From positions 62,001 through 126,000 of the forward strand of contig FR903546.1 of assembly GCA_000438075.1 (NCBI GenBank): a DNA stretch of 64,000 nucleotides, in the 5' to 3' direction. This stretch comes from Clostridium sp. CAG:609. GTDB lineage: Bacteria > Bacillota_I > Bacilli_A > RF39 > UBA660. Made by a program: the position numbers and the translations under genes. Shown here piece after piece: positions 1-8,009 of the stretch. How positions within the stretch are numbered: position 1 is the stretch's first letter; each line of letters opens with the position of its first letter. Below the pieces are notes generated by a model that searched no databases, was not told the origin of the DNA, and worked only from the letters and a program-made list of their open reading frames with translations.

Positions 1-331
1 AGACAAAGGTATAAGCATTCATAAAAAAACTTGTCAAAATATACCTTTAAATAAAGAAAGAATTGTTAATGTTTCATGGAATCTTTCATCAACTAATTAC
101 TATTACACCAATATTTATGTAACAGTAAATGATGAAACAGAAAATCTAGTTAATATCATAACAGAAATAGGTAAAAAAGGTTCTTTAGTAAAATCATGTA
201 ATACTAAAGAAATAGATAACAAAACAGTACATATTTTAAATATAAGAATTAAAGATAAAGATGAGTTAGAAAGCATTATGAAAAGTATTAGAAAGATTCA
301 TAATGTAACAAGTGTTAAGGAGGAATTATGA
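1..331 (+). CDS. rel: Bifunctional (p)ppGpp synthetase/hydrolase Rel, C-terminal fragment
   Basis: This is the 3' end of a gene that starts outside the window; the open frame runs from base 2 to a TGA at 329-331 (109 visible residues). The visible part begins with GISIHKKTCQNI, typical of the zinc-finger/regulatory region that precedes the ACT domain in long RelA/SpoT proteins, followed by an ACT-like domain (NIYVTVNDETENLVNIITEI). In the family this region senses ribosome and ligand state and controls synthesis and hydrolysis of the alarmone. The catalytic domains are not visible. It overlaps dtd by four bases (ATGA), the usual Firmicutes rel-dtd arrangement. Confidence 0.9.
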   Translation, partial: DKGISIHKKTCQNIPLNKERIVNVSWNLSSTNYYYTNIYVTVNDETENLVNIITEIGKKGSLVKSCNTKEIDNKTVHILNIRIKDKDELESIMKSIRKIHNVTSVKEEL

Positions 332-762
332 AAGTAGTAGCTCAAAGAAGTAAATATAGTAAAGTTTGTGTAGATAAAAAAATAGTAAATGAAATAAATA
401 GTGGTTTAGTATTACTTGTTTCATTTACTCAAACTGATACAATAGATAATGTATTAAAGATGGTTAAAAAGATAGCTAATTTAAGAATCTTTGATGATGA
501 AAATGGCATTATGAATAAATCAATTCTAGATGTCGGGGGAGAAATTCTATCAATTTCTCAATTTACGTTATATGCCGATACAACCAAAGGAAATCGTCCA
601 TCATATTTTAAAGCCTTAAATGGGGAAGAAGCTATTAAGTTATATGAAAAATTTAATGAAGAAATGAATAAATTAGTTGTAACAAAACCAGGTATCTTCG
701 GAGCAGAAATGGAAGTATCAATCACCAATGATGGACCAATAACAATCATCATGGAGTTCTAA
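328..762 (+). CDS. dtd: D-aminoacyl-tRNA deacylase
   Basis: Full-length (144 aa) Dtd, the cytosolic proofreading enzyme that hydrolyses D-amino acids, and also glycine mischarged on tRNA-Ala, from tRNA. The two family motifs are visible: SQFTLYAD near residue 77 and the C-terminal GPITI (usually GPVT), which forms the cross-subunit cis-proline active site. The start overlaps the rel stop by four bases and a GGAGG site sits inside the end of rel, so the genes are translationally coupled. The stop TAA shares one base with the ATG of the next gene. Confidence 0.95.
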   Translation: MKVVAQRSKYSKVCVDKKIVNEINSGLVLLVSFTQTDTIDNVLKMVKKIANLRIFDDENGIMNKSILDVGGEILSISQFTLYADTTKGNRPSYFKALNGEEAIKLYEKFNEEMNKLVVTKPGIFGAEMEVSITNDGPITIIMEF

Positions 763-1154
763 TGAAAAAACTCTTTAGTAAGTATCAAACTATCATAACT
801 TATATTTTATTTTCAAGTTTATCTTTTATCGTAGATATCGTATCTTTTTCTAGTATACTTTTCTTTTTAAAAGATAAGATAATGATTAGTTCATATTTAG
901 CACGTACTATATCAAGTATATTTAATTATATTGTTAATAAAAATATAGTATTTAAAAATAATGAAAAGAAAAATCTAAAATCTATGATTATGTACTTTCT
1001 TTTAGTTATAGTAAATATAACTATATCAGGTACATTAGTTAAAAAGATATATTTCTTTATTCATTATAATGCAACATTTATAAAGATAGTAATAGATAGT
1101 TTAATATTTATAATAAATTATTTTTTACAAAAATATGTTATATTTAAGAAGTAA
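762..1154 (+). CDS. GtrA family membrane protein
   Basis: A 130-aa protein with about four transmembrane segments. It carries the GtrA-family signature in the second helix and following loop (ARTISSIFNYIVNKNIVF, residues about 46-63). GtrA-like proteins are thought to help flip undecaprenyl-linked sugars across the membrane for cell-surface glycosylation; the substrate here is unknown. It is coupled to dtd by a one-base TAATG overlap and ends at a strong terminator, so it is probably the last gene of the rel operon. No glycosyltransferase lies beside it, although a truncated one occurs at 49.8 kb. Confidence 0.8.
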   Translation: MKKLFSKYQTIITYILFSSLSFIVDIVSFSSILFFLKDKIMISSYLARTISSIFNYIVNKNIVFKNNEKKNLKSMIMYFLLVIVNITISGTLVKKIYFFIHYNATFIKIVIDSLIFIINYFLQKYVIFKK

Positions 1155-1180
1155 GATTACAACAGAGTAATCTTTTTTTC
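1153..1180 (+). terminator. Rho-independent terminator of the rel-dtd-gtrA unit
   Basis: AAGATTAC at 1153-1160 pairs with GTAATCTT at 1167-1174 around a 6-base loop, followed by T residues. It begins inside the stop region of the GtrA gene. Confidence 0.85.
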
Positions 1181-1223
1181 TTGTTAATTTATGCATAATA
1201 TGTTATTATGGTAAGTGCTTACC
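1181..1223 (+). promoter_or_regulatory. Promoter with operator-like palindrome
   Basis: TTGTTA (1181-1186), 17 bases, TATTAT (1204-1209) is a good sigma-A promoter. It is followed at once by the perfect palindrome GGTAAGTGCTTACC (1210-1223), which covers the expected transcription start and lies just before the ribosome site. The position suggests a repressor operator for the next gene; no regulator is identified. Confidence 0.55.
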
Positions 1224-1238
1224 AAAAGGAGATATATC

Positions 1239-1604
1239 ATGATTTTTAAAGAAACACAAGAAGAAGGTTTTGATTTAATATCATTTTATAATAGACTTAA
1301 TAATATATTATATAGTTATATAAATGATTATGTGTATAATGAAGATATAGATATCTATTATAAAATGATATTAAATATAATAAATAACTTTAACTATGAA
1401 TATGTTACTAATCAACAAGACTTATATAATAAATATAATAAAGCACTACATAATATGATGTATATATATTGTATATTAAAAACAAATTATTTAAAAGAAC
1501 ACAATATAGATTCTTATCCATATATTAATTTTAATACTTCATTAACAGTGTTTTATAATCAATTAAAAATCTTAGATAAATCATACCAAAGAAAAACAAA
1601 TTAG
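1239..1604 (+). CDS. Uncharacterised protein, 121 aa
   Basis: I do not recognise this protein. It is mostly helical by eye, very rich in Tyr, Asn and Ile (MIFKETQEEGFDLISFYN...), with no signal peptide or membrane span. I chose the ATG at 1239 because AAAAGGAG (1224-1231) sits at the right distance; an upstream GTG at 1215 lies inside the palindromic operator. It is a single-gene unit with its own promoter at 1181. Confidence 0.6.
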   Translation: MIFKETQEEGFDLISFYNRLNNILYSYINDYVYNEDIDIYYKMILNIINNFNYEYVTNQQDLYNKYNKALHNMMYIYCILKTNYLKEHNIDSYPYINFNTSLTVFYNQLKILDKSYQRKTN

Positions 1605-1613
1605 TTTAATTAA

Positions 1614-1715
1614 TGGTATATTTTTTTGATAGATAAATATAGTCTAATAAATATAAAAATAGCATCAGGAATTGGAACAATTGATAATCCTTATATAATA
1701 CTTTTAACAAATTAA
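1614..1715 (+). pseudogene. Remnant of a surface-protein C-terminus
   Basis: There is no start codon, but the frame from 1614 to the TAA at 1713-1715 reads ...KIASGIGTIDNPYIILLTN. This matches the shape of the C-terminal end of the variable surface protein at 32.7 kb (SGSGTAADPIVVN). It is AT-rich like the host, unlike the G+C-rich cassettes at 34.2 and 50.4 kb. I read it as a decayed tail of the same protein family; it could be chance. Confidence 0.4.
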
Positions 1716-1783
1716 ATTAACCAATAATTGGCTTTTTAAAAGCTTAAATATTAATCATACTATAAGTAGATAGGTGATAACAC

Positions 1784-2755
1784 ATGAAAAAATTAAAAAT
1801 ACTATTAATAAGTTTTTTACTTATGCCAATTAATGTTTATGCTTATTCAGATTATATTATCCCTGGCGGAGAAACTCTAGGTATAGAGATAAACTCTGAT
1901 GGAATAATGGTAATTGGTTTTTATGAAATAAATGGTAAATTAAATAAAGGTACACCCCAGATTAAAGTCGGTGACTACATAACTAAAGTAAATGATATAA
2001 ATGTTTCTTCAATTGATGAATTAACTAAAGTAATCGAAGAAAACATTAAAGATAAAGAAGTTAATCTTGAAGTAAAAAGAAATGGCAAAATAAAAAATAT
2101 AAAACTAGATTTAGTAAAAGACAAAGATATTTATAAAACTGGTTTATATGTAAAATCAAGTATCACAGGTATTGGAACACTTTCTTATATAGACCCTGAA
2201 ACTAAAATATACGGAGCACTAGGTCATGAAATAATTGAATCAAATACAAATAGTATTGTTGAAATAAAATCTGGTGAAATATTTAGAAATTATATAACAA
2301 GTATAGATAAAAGTAAAACAGGTTATGCTGGAAGTAAAAATGCTAAGTTTTATTATAATGAAAAATATGGAAATATTACTAAAAATACTAATGTAGGTAT
2401 ATATGGTATTTATGAAAGAACACTTCCAGATAAAGGGTTATTAAAAGTTGGTGAGTCTTCTGATATAAAAATAGGTGATGCTAAAATAGCAACTGTATTA
2501 AAAGGTGAAGAGGTTGAATATTTTGATATTAAAATAACAAAGGTGGATGAATACTCTAAAACAAAAAATATAACATTTGTTATAAAAGATGATGCTTTAC
2601 TCAGAATTACTGGTGGTATTGTTCAAGGAATGAGTGGTTCACCGATTATTCAAGATGATAAAATAATAGGTACAGTTACTCATGTAGTAATAGATAATCC
2701 CATCAGTGGTTATGGTATTTTTATAACAACTATGTTAAAAGAAGGAGAAAAGTAA
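1784..2755 (+). CDS. spoIVB: SpoIVB-type serine peptidase (S55) with PDZ domain
   Basis: 323 aa. An N-terminal signal/anchor (about residues 1-20), a PDZ domain (about 45-110, KVGDYITKVNDINVSS) and an S55 peptidase domain follow in order. Candidate catalytic residues are His in GALGHEI and Ser in the GMSGSPI motif. In Bacillus, SpoIVB is secreted into the intermembrane space of the forespore and cleaves SpoIVFA to trigger pro-sigma-K processing. Its presence, with the SpoIIM homologue at 44.8 kb, suggests sporulation ancestry or ability. The start has an AGGTGATAAC ribosome site. The gene stands alone and ends in its own terminator. Confidence 0.88.
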   Translation: MKKLKILLISFLLMPINVYAYSDYIIPGGETLGIEINSDGIMVIGFYEINGKLNKGTPQIKVGDYITKVNDINVSSIDELTKVIEENIKDKEVNLEVKRNGKIKNIKLDLVKDKDIYKTGLYVKSSITGIGTLSYIDPETKIYGALGHEIIESNTNSIVEIKSGEIFRNYITSIDKSKTGYAGSKNAKFYYNEKYGNITKNTNVGIYGIYERTLPDKGLLKVGESSDIKIGDAKIATVLKGEEVEYFDIKITKVDEYSKTKNITFVIKDDALLRITGGIVQGMSGSPIIQDDKIIGTVTHVVIDNPISGYGIFITTMLKEGEK

Positions 2756-2769
2756 TATTTTCTCTTTTT
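2743..2769 (+). terminator. Terminator after spoIVB
   Basis: GAGAAAA (2745-2751) pairs with TTTTCTC (2758-2764), followed by TTTTT; the stem overlaps the stop codon of spoIVB. Confidence 0.7.
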
Positions 2770-2810
2770 AAAATATAAATTTCATGTTATATTTATGTTG
2801 GTGGTAATTT

Positions 2811-3617
2811 ATGTTAAGTATTAAAGAAAAACCAAATGTATATCGAAAAATTTATGAACTATCAAATATCAATTTAGTACCAAAAGAAGAATATAGGGAT
2901 ACACTTATTAATAATGTATTAGTTAGAATATTTAATGAAAAATCTAAAAGAATACTTGTCTATATCCATGGTGGTGGTTTTGTAATAGGTAGCATTAATA
3001 CTCATTCAAATATATGTAAAAGATTAGCTGATGAATTAAATTATCAAGTTATATCTATTGAATATAGTTTAGCTCCGGAAAAGAAATTTCCATATCAAAT
3101 AAATGAAATTGAAGGTGTTTGTAAACACTTATTAAAACAATATAAAACTATATCCATAATGGGGGATTCAGCTGGTGCTAATCTTGCTTTTGCAAGTATT
3201 AGAAATATAAAAAAATATATTGATAATTTAATTATGGTATATCCTTGTACTCAGACAGATTATACATCTAATACTAAATTTAAATCAGTTATTAAAAATA
3301 GTGGTAAAAGCATTTTAACAAAAGAATCATTGAGAGATTATATGTCACTTTATTTAAGTAAACCAAAAGATTATAATAATAAGTTCGTAAATCTATTAAA
3401 AAATAATTGGTTATTTAATTATCCAAAAACTATAATCATAACAGGTACTCAAGATCCATTACATGATGAAGGAGTTGAGTTAAAAAATAAATTAGAAAGA
3501 TTTAGTGTTTATGTAAATCACTTAGATATAGAGAATGCTAAACATGGATTTTTAACTAGTATTATAGATCAAAAGTATACTGATAATACAATTGAATTTT
3601 TAAAAAAATACTTGTAA
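2811..3617 (+). CDS. Alpha/beta hydrolase, HSL-type esterase
   Basis: 268 aa cytosolic alpha/beta-hydrolase of the hormone-sensitive-lipase group. The oxyanion-hole motif HGGGFVIG is near residue 54 and the nucleophile elbow GDSAGAN near residue 120. The acid is probably the Asp in TQDPLHDEG and the base the His in NAKHGF near the C-terminus. The family hydrolyses short acyl or acetyl esters; the natural substrate cannot be told from sequence. There is no signal peptide. The start ATG follows GGTGGT. It has no obvious functional partner beside it. Confidence 0.85.
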   Translation: MLSIKEKPNVYRKIYELSNINLVPKEEYRDTLINNVLVRIFNEKSKRILVYIHGGGFVIGSINTHSNICKRLADELNYQVISIEYSLAPEKKFPYQINEIEGVCKHLLKQYKTISIMGDSAGANLAFASIRNIKKYIDNLIMVYPCTQTDYTSNTKFKSVIKNSGKSILTKESLRDYMSLYLSKPKDYNNKFVNLLKNNWLFNYPKTIIITGTQDPLHDEGVELKNKLERFSVYVNHLDIENAKHGFLTSIIDQKYTDNTIEFLKKYL

Positions 3618-3640
3618 GAATAACTCTATTTTGATATACT
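3612..3640 (+). promoter_or_regulatory. Promoter for the NUDIX gene
   Basis: TTGTAA (3612-3617), 17 bases, TATACT (3635-3640). The -35 box overlaps the stop codon of the esterase gene. Confidence 0.55.
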
Positions 3641-3662
3641 TTAAATAGAAAGAAGGTAAACA

Positions 3663-4136
3663 ATGGATATAAGTTTTAAAATTGAAAATGAAGTATTTAA
3701 TGTAAGAACTTCAGCATTTATTAGACATAATGATGAAGTACTTGTTTGTGTTCACAAAGATAAGGATTATTGTAGCTTACCAGGTGGAAGAGTAAAATTA
3801 AATGAATCAAGTAGCAAAGCATTAGTGCGAGAACTAAAAGAAGAATTAAATTATGATATTAGACAAGAAGAATTAAAAATAGTAAGAATTGTAGAAAATT
3901 TCTTTACTTATAAAGATGGCAGAGTATTTCATGAATACTTATTTATCTATGAACTTGCTATAGATGATTCAATCTATAATGGAGACTTTAAAAACTTAGA
4001 AAATGAAAATATTACAATGAACTGGATGAAGGAAGAAGCATTTATTTTATATAATGTTAAACCAGGTATTTGTAAAGGAATTGTTGCAGATAATTCACTA
4101 AAACATATTATATTAAATGAAAAAGCCAACGATTAA
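3663..4136 (+). CDS. NUDIX hydrolase
   Basis: 157 aa. The Nudix box (GX5EX7REUXEEXGU) is visible around residues 38-62: G-R-V-K-L-N-E followed by RELKEELNYD, with all metal-binding acidic residues present. The family cleaves nucleoside diphosphates linked to another moiety, for housecleaning or nucleotide-sugar metabolism; the substrate is unknown. It has its own promoter (3612) and AAGAAGG ribosome site, and converges on the ATPase gene through a shared terminator. Confidence 0.85.
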   Translation: MDISFKIENEVFNVRTSAFIRHNDEVLVCVHKDKDYCSLPGGRVKLNESSSKALVRELKEELNYDIRQEELKIVRIVENFFTYKDGRVFHEYLFIYELAIDDSIYNGDFKNLENENITMNWMKEEAFILYNVKPGICKGIVADNSLKHIILNEKAND

Positions 4137-4150
4137 CGTTGGTTTTATTT
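4126..4150. terminator. Bidirectional terminator
   Basis: CCAACG (4126-4131) pairs with CGTTGG (4137-4142). T-rich sequence follows on the plus strand and A-rich sequence precedes it, so it can stop both the NUDIX transcript and the minus-strand ATPase transcript. Confidence 0.8.
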
Positions 4151-5442
4151 TATAATGTTTCAATTTCTTCAACTTGATTATTTGCTGTATCACTTGTAAT
4201 TTTACCTATAAATGCATTTTTTATTTCAGTATCTTCTTCACCAATATCATCTTCGACATCAATTACTCTAAGTATTTCATCAACACTAGTAAGACCCGCA
4301 ACAACTTTTTCAAGCCCATCTTGAAGTAGGGAAGTAACATCAGATTTATTATAAACCAAATCTCTTAGTTCACTTTTTCTTACATTATTTGTAATAGCAT
4401 CTCTGACATCTTGATTAATTTCTAGTATTTCATGTAAAGCAATACGACCAGTATAACCATTAATACATTCACTACATCCATGCGGAGTATAAACTTCATT
4501 AACTTCCTTTTTTAATACTTTTTCAAATAATATTTTTTCATATGGTGTAGTTGTTCTGCTTGTTCTACATTTTGGACATAATCTTTTAACAAGTCTTTGA
4601 GAAATAATACCAGTTAAAGCACTTCCAAGTAAATATCTTTCAACTTCCATATCAAGCAATCTTTCAATTGTATTAAGTGAGTTATTGGTGTGAATTGTAG
4701 ATAATACTAAGTGACCAGTAATTGATGCACGAACTGCAATACGAGCAGTTTCATCATCACGAATTTCCCCGATCATTATAATATCTGGGTCTTGACGAAG
4801 AATACTTCTTAATGTATTACCAAAAGTAAGACCTATATCACTCATTACTTGTACTTGATTTATACCAGCTATTTTCATTTCAACTGGGTCTTCAACAGTA
4901 ATAACATTTTTAGATACTGTATTTAATATTTGTAACATACTATATACAGTAGTTGACTTACCACTACCAGTAGCACCAGCAACAAGAATAATACCATTTG
5001 GCATTTTAATTAACTTCTTTATTTTTTCTAAGTTCTTTTGTGATAACCCTAAGTTTTCTAAACCACCACTTGACATAGTATAATTAAGAATACGAATAAC
5101 TATTTTTTCACCATCAACAATAGGAAGTGAAGATACACGTAAGTCTAAATCAACTTTATCAGATAAGCTTTTTATCGCACCATCTTGAGGAAGTCTTGAT
5201 TCAGTAATATTCATACCAGATATAATTTTAATTCTTGTAAGTAAGTTCTTTTTAACAAAGTTTGGCACTTTTGCATATTCTAAAAGTTCCCCATCTATTC
5301 TAATGCGGACATTAAGACAATCTTCCGTAGGATCGAAGTGAATATCTGATGCTTTCTTATTAATAGCATCTATTATCATTTCGTTTACGATATCAACAAC
5401 AGGTTTATTTTCATAGTCAAAATCTCTAAACATCTGTATCAC
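4150..5442 (-). CDS. GspE/PilB/ComGA-type secretion ATPase
   Basis: 430-aa hexameric traffic ATPase that powers assembly of type IV pili, competence pili or type II secretion. Visible: an N2-like domain with the DIHFDP motif (about residue 40), Walker A GATGSGKSTT (about 157), Asp box and Walker B (IMIGEIRDDETA), His box (TIHTNN), and the C-terminal tetracysteine zinc site (CPKC ... CSEC). It lacks the long N1 domain of PilB, so it is nearer ComGA in size. It stands alone; the rest of the pilus machinery is not in the window, but a pilin-like protein lies at 57.3 kb. The start is GTG at 5442 with AAAGGA upstream. Confidence 0.88.
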   Translation of the reverse strand: MIQMFRDFDYENKPVVDIVNEMIIDAINKKASDIHFDPTEDCLNVRIRIDGELLEYAKVPNFVKKNLLTRIKIISGMNITESRLPQDGAIKSLSDKVDLDLRVSSLPIVDGEKIVIRILNYTMSSGGLENLGLSQKNLEKIKKLIKMPNGIILVAGATGSGKSTTVYSMLQILNTVSKNVITVEDPVEMKIAGINQVQVMSDIGLTFGNTLRSILRQDPDIIMIGEIRDDETARIAVRASITGHLVLSTIHTNNSLNTIERLLDMEVERYLLGSALTGIISQRLVKRLCPKCRTSRTTTPYEKILFEKVLKKEVNEVYTPHGCSECINGYTGRIALHEILEINQDVRDAITNNVRKSELRDLVYNKSDVTSLLQDGLEKVVAGLTSVDEILRVIDVEDDIGEEDTEIKNAFIGKITSDTANNQVEEIETL

Positions 5443-5464
5443 ACAATTCCTTTATTCTTATAAT

Positions 5465-5493
5465 ATTATACACTATATTTATCATTTTCACAA
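5465..5493 (-). promoter_or_regulatory. Promoter of the traffic ATPase gene
   Basis: On the minus strand TTGTGA (5493-5488), 17 bases, TATAAT (5470-5465). It lies back to back with the promoters of the nucleotidase-ruvB unit. Confidence 0.6.
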
Positions 5494-5529
5494 TGCATTT
5501 TCATTAATTTTAAAAATTTTCTAAATCAC

Positions 5530-5615
5530 TTGACTATCAAACATATATTTGATACAATTGATTTGTAATGAAATGAGAAAATTTGCTTGGATAATTTGCA
5601 AATTTGTTATATAAT
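5530..5615 (+). promoter_or_regulatory. Two tandem promoters, the first with an internal palindrome
   Basis: P1: TTGACT (5530-5535), 17 bases, TACAAT (5553-5558). Between its boxes lies the inverted repeat TATCAAA (5535-5541) / TTTGATA (5548-5554), an operator-like arrangement. P2: TTGGAT (5587-5592), 17 bases, TATAAT (5610-5615). Both point at the nucleotidase-ruvB-folD-glyA-thyX run. Confidence 0.55.
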
Positions 5616-5643
5616 AAATCTAGTGTGTAAAGGTGGTGCAAAA

Positions 5644-6189
5644 ATGGTTATAGGTATAGATGTTGATGACACAATAACAAAAACGAGCAAGTGTGCTAAT
5701 AAGTTATTAAAAAATGATGATAAATATAATTATGTAATAGATTATCATGATTTAAATAGTGATGATTATGATGAATTTATAAATAAGTATATAGGTAATA
5801 TTTATGATTGTGTACCCCTTAAAGAAGATGTAGTTAATACATTAAAGTTATGGCATGATGAAGGTATAAAAATAATTTTTATTACAGCCCGAGGTAATGA
5901 TAATTATAAGGATGCATTTTCAAAAACTGGATTATATTTTGCAAGTAATGATATTTATTTTGATAAAATAATATTTAAACAAAAAAGTAAGTTTAATGCA
6001 TGCATTAAAAATAATGTTGATTTATTTATAGATGATAAAGAAGAAGTATTAGATGAAATAAAAAAGAAAGGTATTGCTACATTAAGAATAACTGATTCTT
6101 TAGAAAGTAAGCATGAAGTAGTAAAGACTTGGCAAGAAATTAAAGATTACGTAGATAGGTGGGTTAGTTATGGAAGAAAGAATAATTGA
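5644..6189 (+). CDS. HAD-like 5'(3')-deoxyribonucleotidase family protein
   Basis: 181 aa. It has HAD motifs: DVDDTIT at residues about 5-11 (nucleophile Asp), a Thr/Arg motif IIFITARGN near 78, and IDDKEEVLDE near 130. The pattern fits the NT5C-like group (5'-nucleotidases and YqfW-type proteins), which dephosphorylate nucleoside monophosphates; the substrate is not certain. I chose ATG 5644 because AAAGGTGGTG precedes it; an upstream in-frame ATG at 5587 lies in the promoter. It overlaps ruvB by 20 bases, so the two are translationally coupled. Confidence 0.7.
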   Translation: MVIGIDVDDTITKTSKCANKLLKNDDKYNYVIDYHDLNSDDYDEFINKYIGNIYDCVPLKEDVVNTLKLWHDEGIKIIFITARGNDNYKDAFSKTGLYFASNDIYFDKIIFKQKSKFNACIKNNVDLFIDDKEEVLDEIKKKGIATLRITDSLESKHEVVKTWQEIKDYVDRWVSYGRKNN

Positions 6190-7174
6190 TGCAAATACAA
6201 GCATCGAAGATATATTTGATAAAAGCATTAGACCAGAAAGTTTAGATGAATATGTTGGTCAAGATAAAATAAAACACAATTTAAAAGTATTTATTGAAGC
6301 AGCAAAGATGCGTGATGAGCCCTTAGATCATGTTCTTTTGTATGGTCCTCCGGGACTTGGAAAAACAACACTTGCTCACATTATAGCAAATGAACTTGGG
6401 AGTAATTTAAAAACTGCAACAGGTCCAGCTATTGAAAAAAGTGGAGATCTAGCAGCAATACTTTCAACACTTGAACCCGGTGATGTCTTATTTATTGATG
6501 AAATACACCGTATTCCTTCCTTTGTTGAAGAAATACTTTATTCTGCCATGGAAGATTTTACAATTAATGTTGTAATAGGCACTGAAGGGAAAAGTAGATC
6601 AATTAAAATAGATTTACCACCATTTACTTTAGTTGGAGCAACAACTAGAGCAGGTGATTTATCAAGTCCTCTTCGAGATAGATTTGGTATTGTTAATAAA
6701 CTTGAGTATTACACCGATGAAGAGCTGGCAAGTATAGTAAAAAGAACAAGCCAAGTTTTAAACATGAAAATAAACGATGATGCAGCAATGGAACTTGCTA
6801 AAAGAAGTAGAAAAACACCACGTATTGCCAATAGATTATTTAAGCGTGTTCGTGACTTTGCCCTTGTGGAAGGTGATGGTTTAATAAATTTAGATATAAC
6901 CCTAAATGCTTTAGATAGATTAAATGTTGATACATATGGGCTTGATATGATTGATATTGAATATTTAAAAGCTTTAATAAATAAATTTAATGGTGGCCCT
7001 GTCGGAGTTGAAACAATTTCAACAGCAATCGGGGAAGAAATATCAACAATTGAAGATGTCGTGGAGCCATTTCTTTTGCAAGAAGGATTTATAAAAAGAA
7101 CCAGAAGTGGTCGTGTTGCAACAGAAAAATCATATAAACATTTAGGAATAAATCATAATATGTCATTATTTTAA
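6170..7174 (+). CDS. ruvB: Holliday junction branch migration helicase RuvB
   Basis: 334 aa, full length. AAA+ motor that with RuvA drives Holliday-junction branch migration. Visible: the RPESLDEYVGQ N-terminus, Walker A GPPGLGKTT, Walker B DEIHR, sensor GATTRAGDLSSPLRDRFG and a C-terminal winged helix ending in TRSGRVATEKSYKHLG. ruvA is not adjacent, and the RuvX family gene lies 31 kb away. The start lies inside the nucleotidase gene; an AGGTGGG site precedes it. Confidence 0.97.
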   Translation: MEERIIDANTSIEDIFDKSIRPESLDEYVGQDKIKHNLKVFIEAAKMRDEPLDHVLLYGPPGLGKTTLAHIIANELGSNLKTATGPAIEKSGDLAAILSTLEPGDVLFIDEIHRIPSFVEEILYSAMEDFTINVVIGTEGKSRSIKIDLPPFTLVGATTRAGDLSSPLRDRFGIVNKLEYYTDEELASIVKRTSQVLNMKINDDAAMELAKRSRKTPRIANRLFKRVRDFALVEGDGLINLDITLNALDRLNVDTYGLDMIDIEYLKALINKFNGGPVGVETISTAIGEEISTIEDVVEPFLLQEGFIKRTRSGRVATEKSYKHLGINHNMSLF

Positions 7175-7184
7175 GGAGGTTAAA

Positions 7185-8009
7185 ATGATTTTAGATGGAA
7201 AAAAATTAAGGGAAGAACTTCTTGCTAATTATAAAAAAATAATAGAAAAAGAAAATTTGAAAATTAAACTTGCAATCATTCAAGTGGGTGATAATGAAGC
7301 AAGTAATATTTATGTTAAAAATAAAGAAAAATATTGTAATATGGTAGGTATTAAGACAGATATATATAAATTATCTAGTGATACAAAAGAAGAAGAGTTA
7401 ATTAATTTAATTGATAAGTTAAATAAAATAAAAGAAGTAACTGGAATCATTTTACAAAGCCCAGTACCAAAGCATATTGATTATGATAAATGTAGCAAGA
7501 CTATATTAAGTAGTAAAGATGTTGATGGTTTTACCAAAGAAAATATATATAAATTATATATGAATGAAGATACAATTATGCCTGCAACAGTAAAAGGGAT
7601 TATTGTCCTTTTGAAAAAATATAACATTAATATAGATGGAAGTAATGTTGTTATTATTGGTCGTGGTAATATTGTGGGTAAACCATTATCCCTTGCCTTA
7701 ACTAATGAAAATGCAACAGTAAGCTTACTTCATTCTCACACAAAAGATATAACAAAATATACAAAAGAAGCAGACATAATAATATCTGCATGCGGTACTC
7801 CAAATATTATAACTAGTGATATGATTAAAGATAACGCTGTTGTAATAGATGTCGGAGTAAATAGAATAAATGGTAAAATTGTAGGTGATGTAGATTTTGA
7901 AAGTGCTTCTAAAAAAGCATCATACATAACACCGAACCCTGGGGGAGTTGGTCCAATGACTATTGCCATGATTATAGATAATTTAATAAAGTTAAAGCGA
8001 GGTTGTTAG
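7185..8009 (+). CDS. folD: Bifunctional methylenetetrahydrofolate dehydrogenase/cyclohydrolase
   Basis: 274 aa. FolD interconverts 5,10-methylene-, methenyl- and 10-formyl-THF with NADP. Visible: the catalytic Lys in YVKNKEKYC, the cyclohydrolase region QSPVPKHID, the Rossmann motif GRGNIVGKPL and the PGGVGPMTIAM tail. It starts after a perfect GGAGG ten bases beyond ruvB. Its stop abuts the glyA start, so folD and glyA are expressed together as the one-carbon supply for thyX. Confidence 0.96.
   Translation: MILDGKKLREELLANYKKIIEKENLKIKLAIIQVGDNEASNIYVKNKEKYCNMVGIKTDIYKLSSDTKEEELINLIDKLNKIKEVTGIILQSPVPKHIDYDKCSKTILSSKDVDGFTKENIYKLYMNEDTIMPATVKGIIVLLKKYNINIDGSNVVIIGRGNIVGKPLSLALTNENATVSLLHSHTKDITKYTKEADIIISACGTPNIITSDMIKDNAVVIDVGVNRINGKIVGDVDFESASKKASYITPNPGGVGPMTIAMIIDNLIKLKRGC

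Noticed and set aside
558..752. Antisense open frames inside dtd, and similar frames inside thyX, ppdK, mutS, lon and tig
   Set aside because: They mirror strongly coding genes, lack ribosome sites and have no recognisable protein features.
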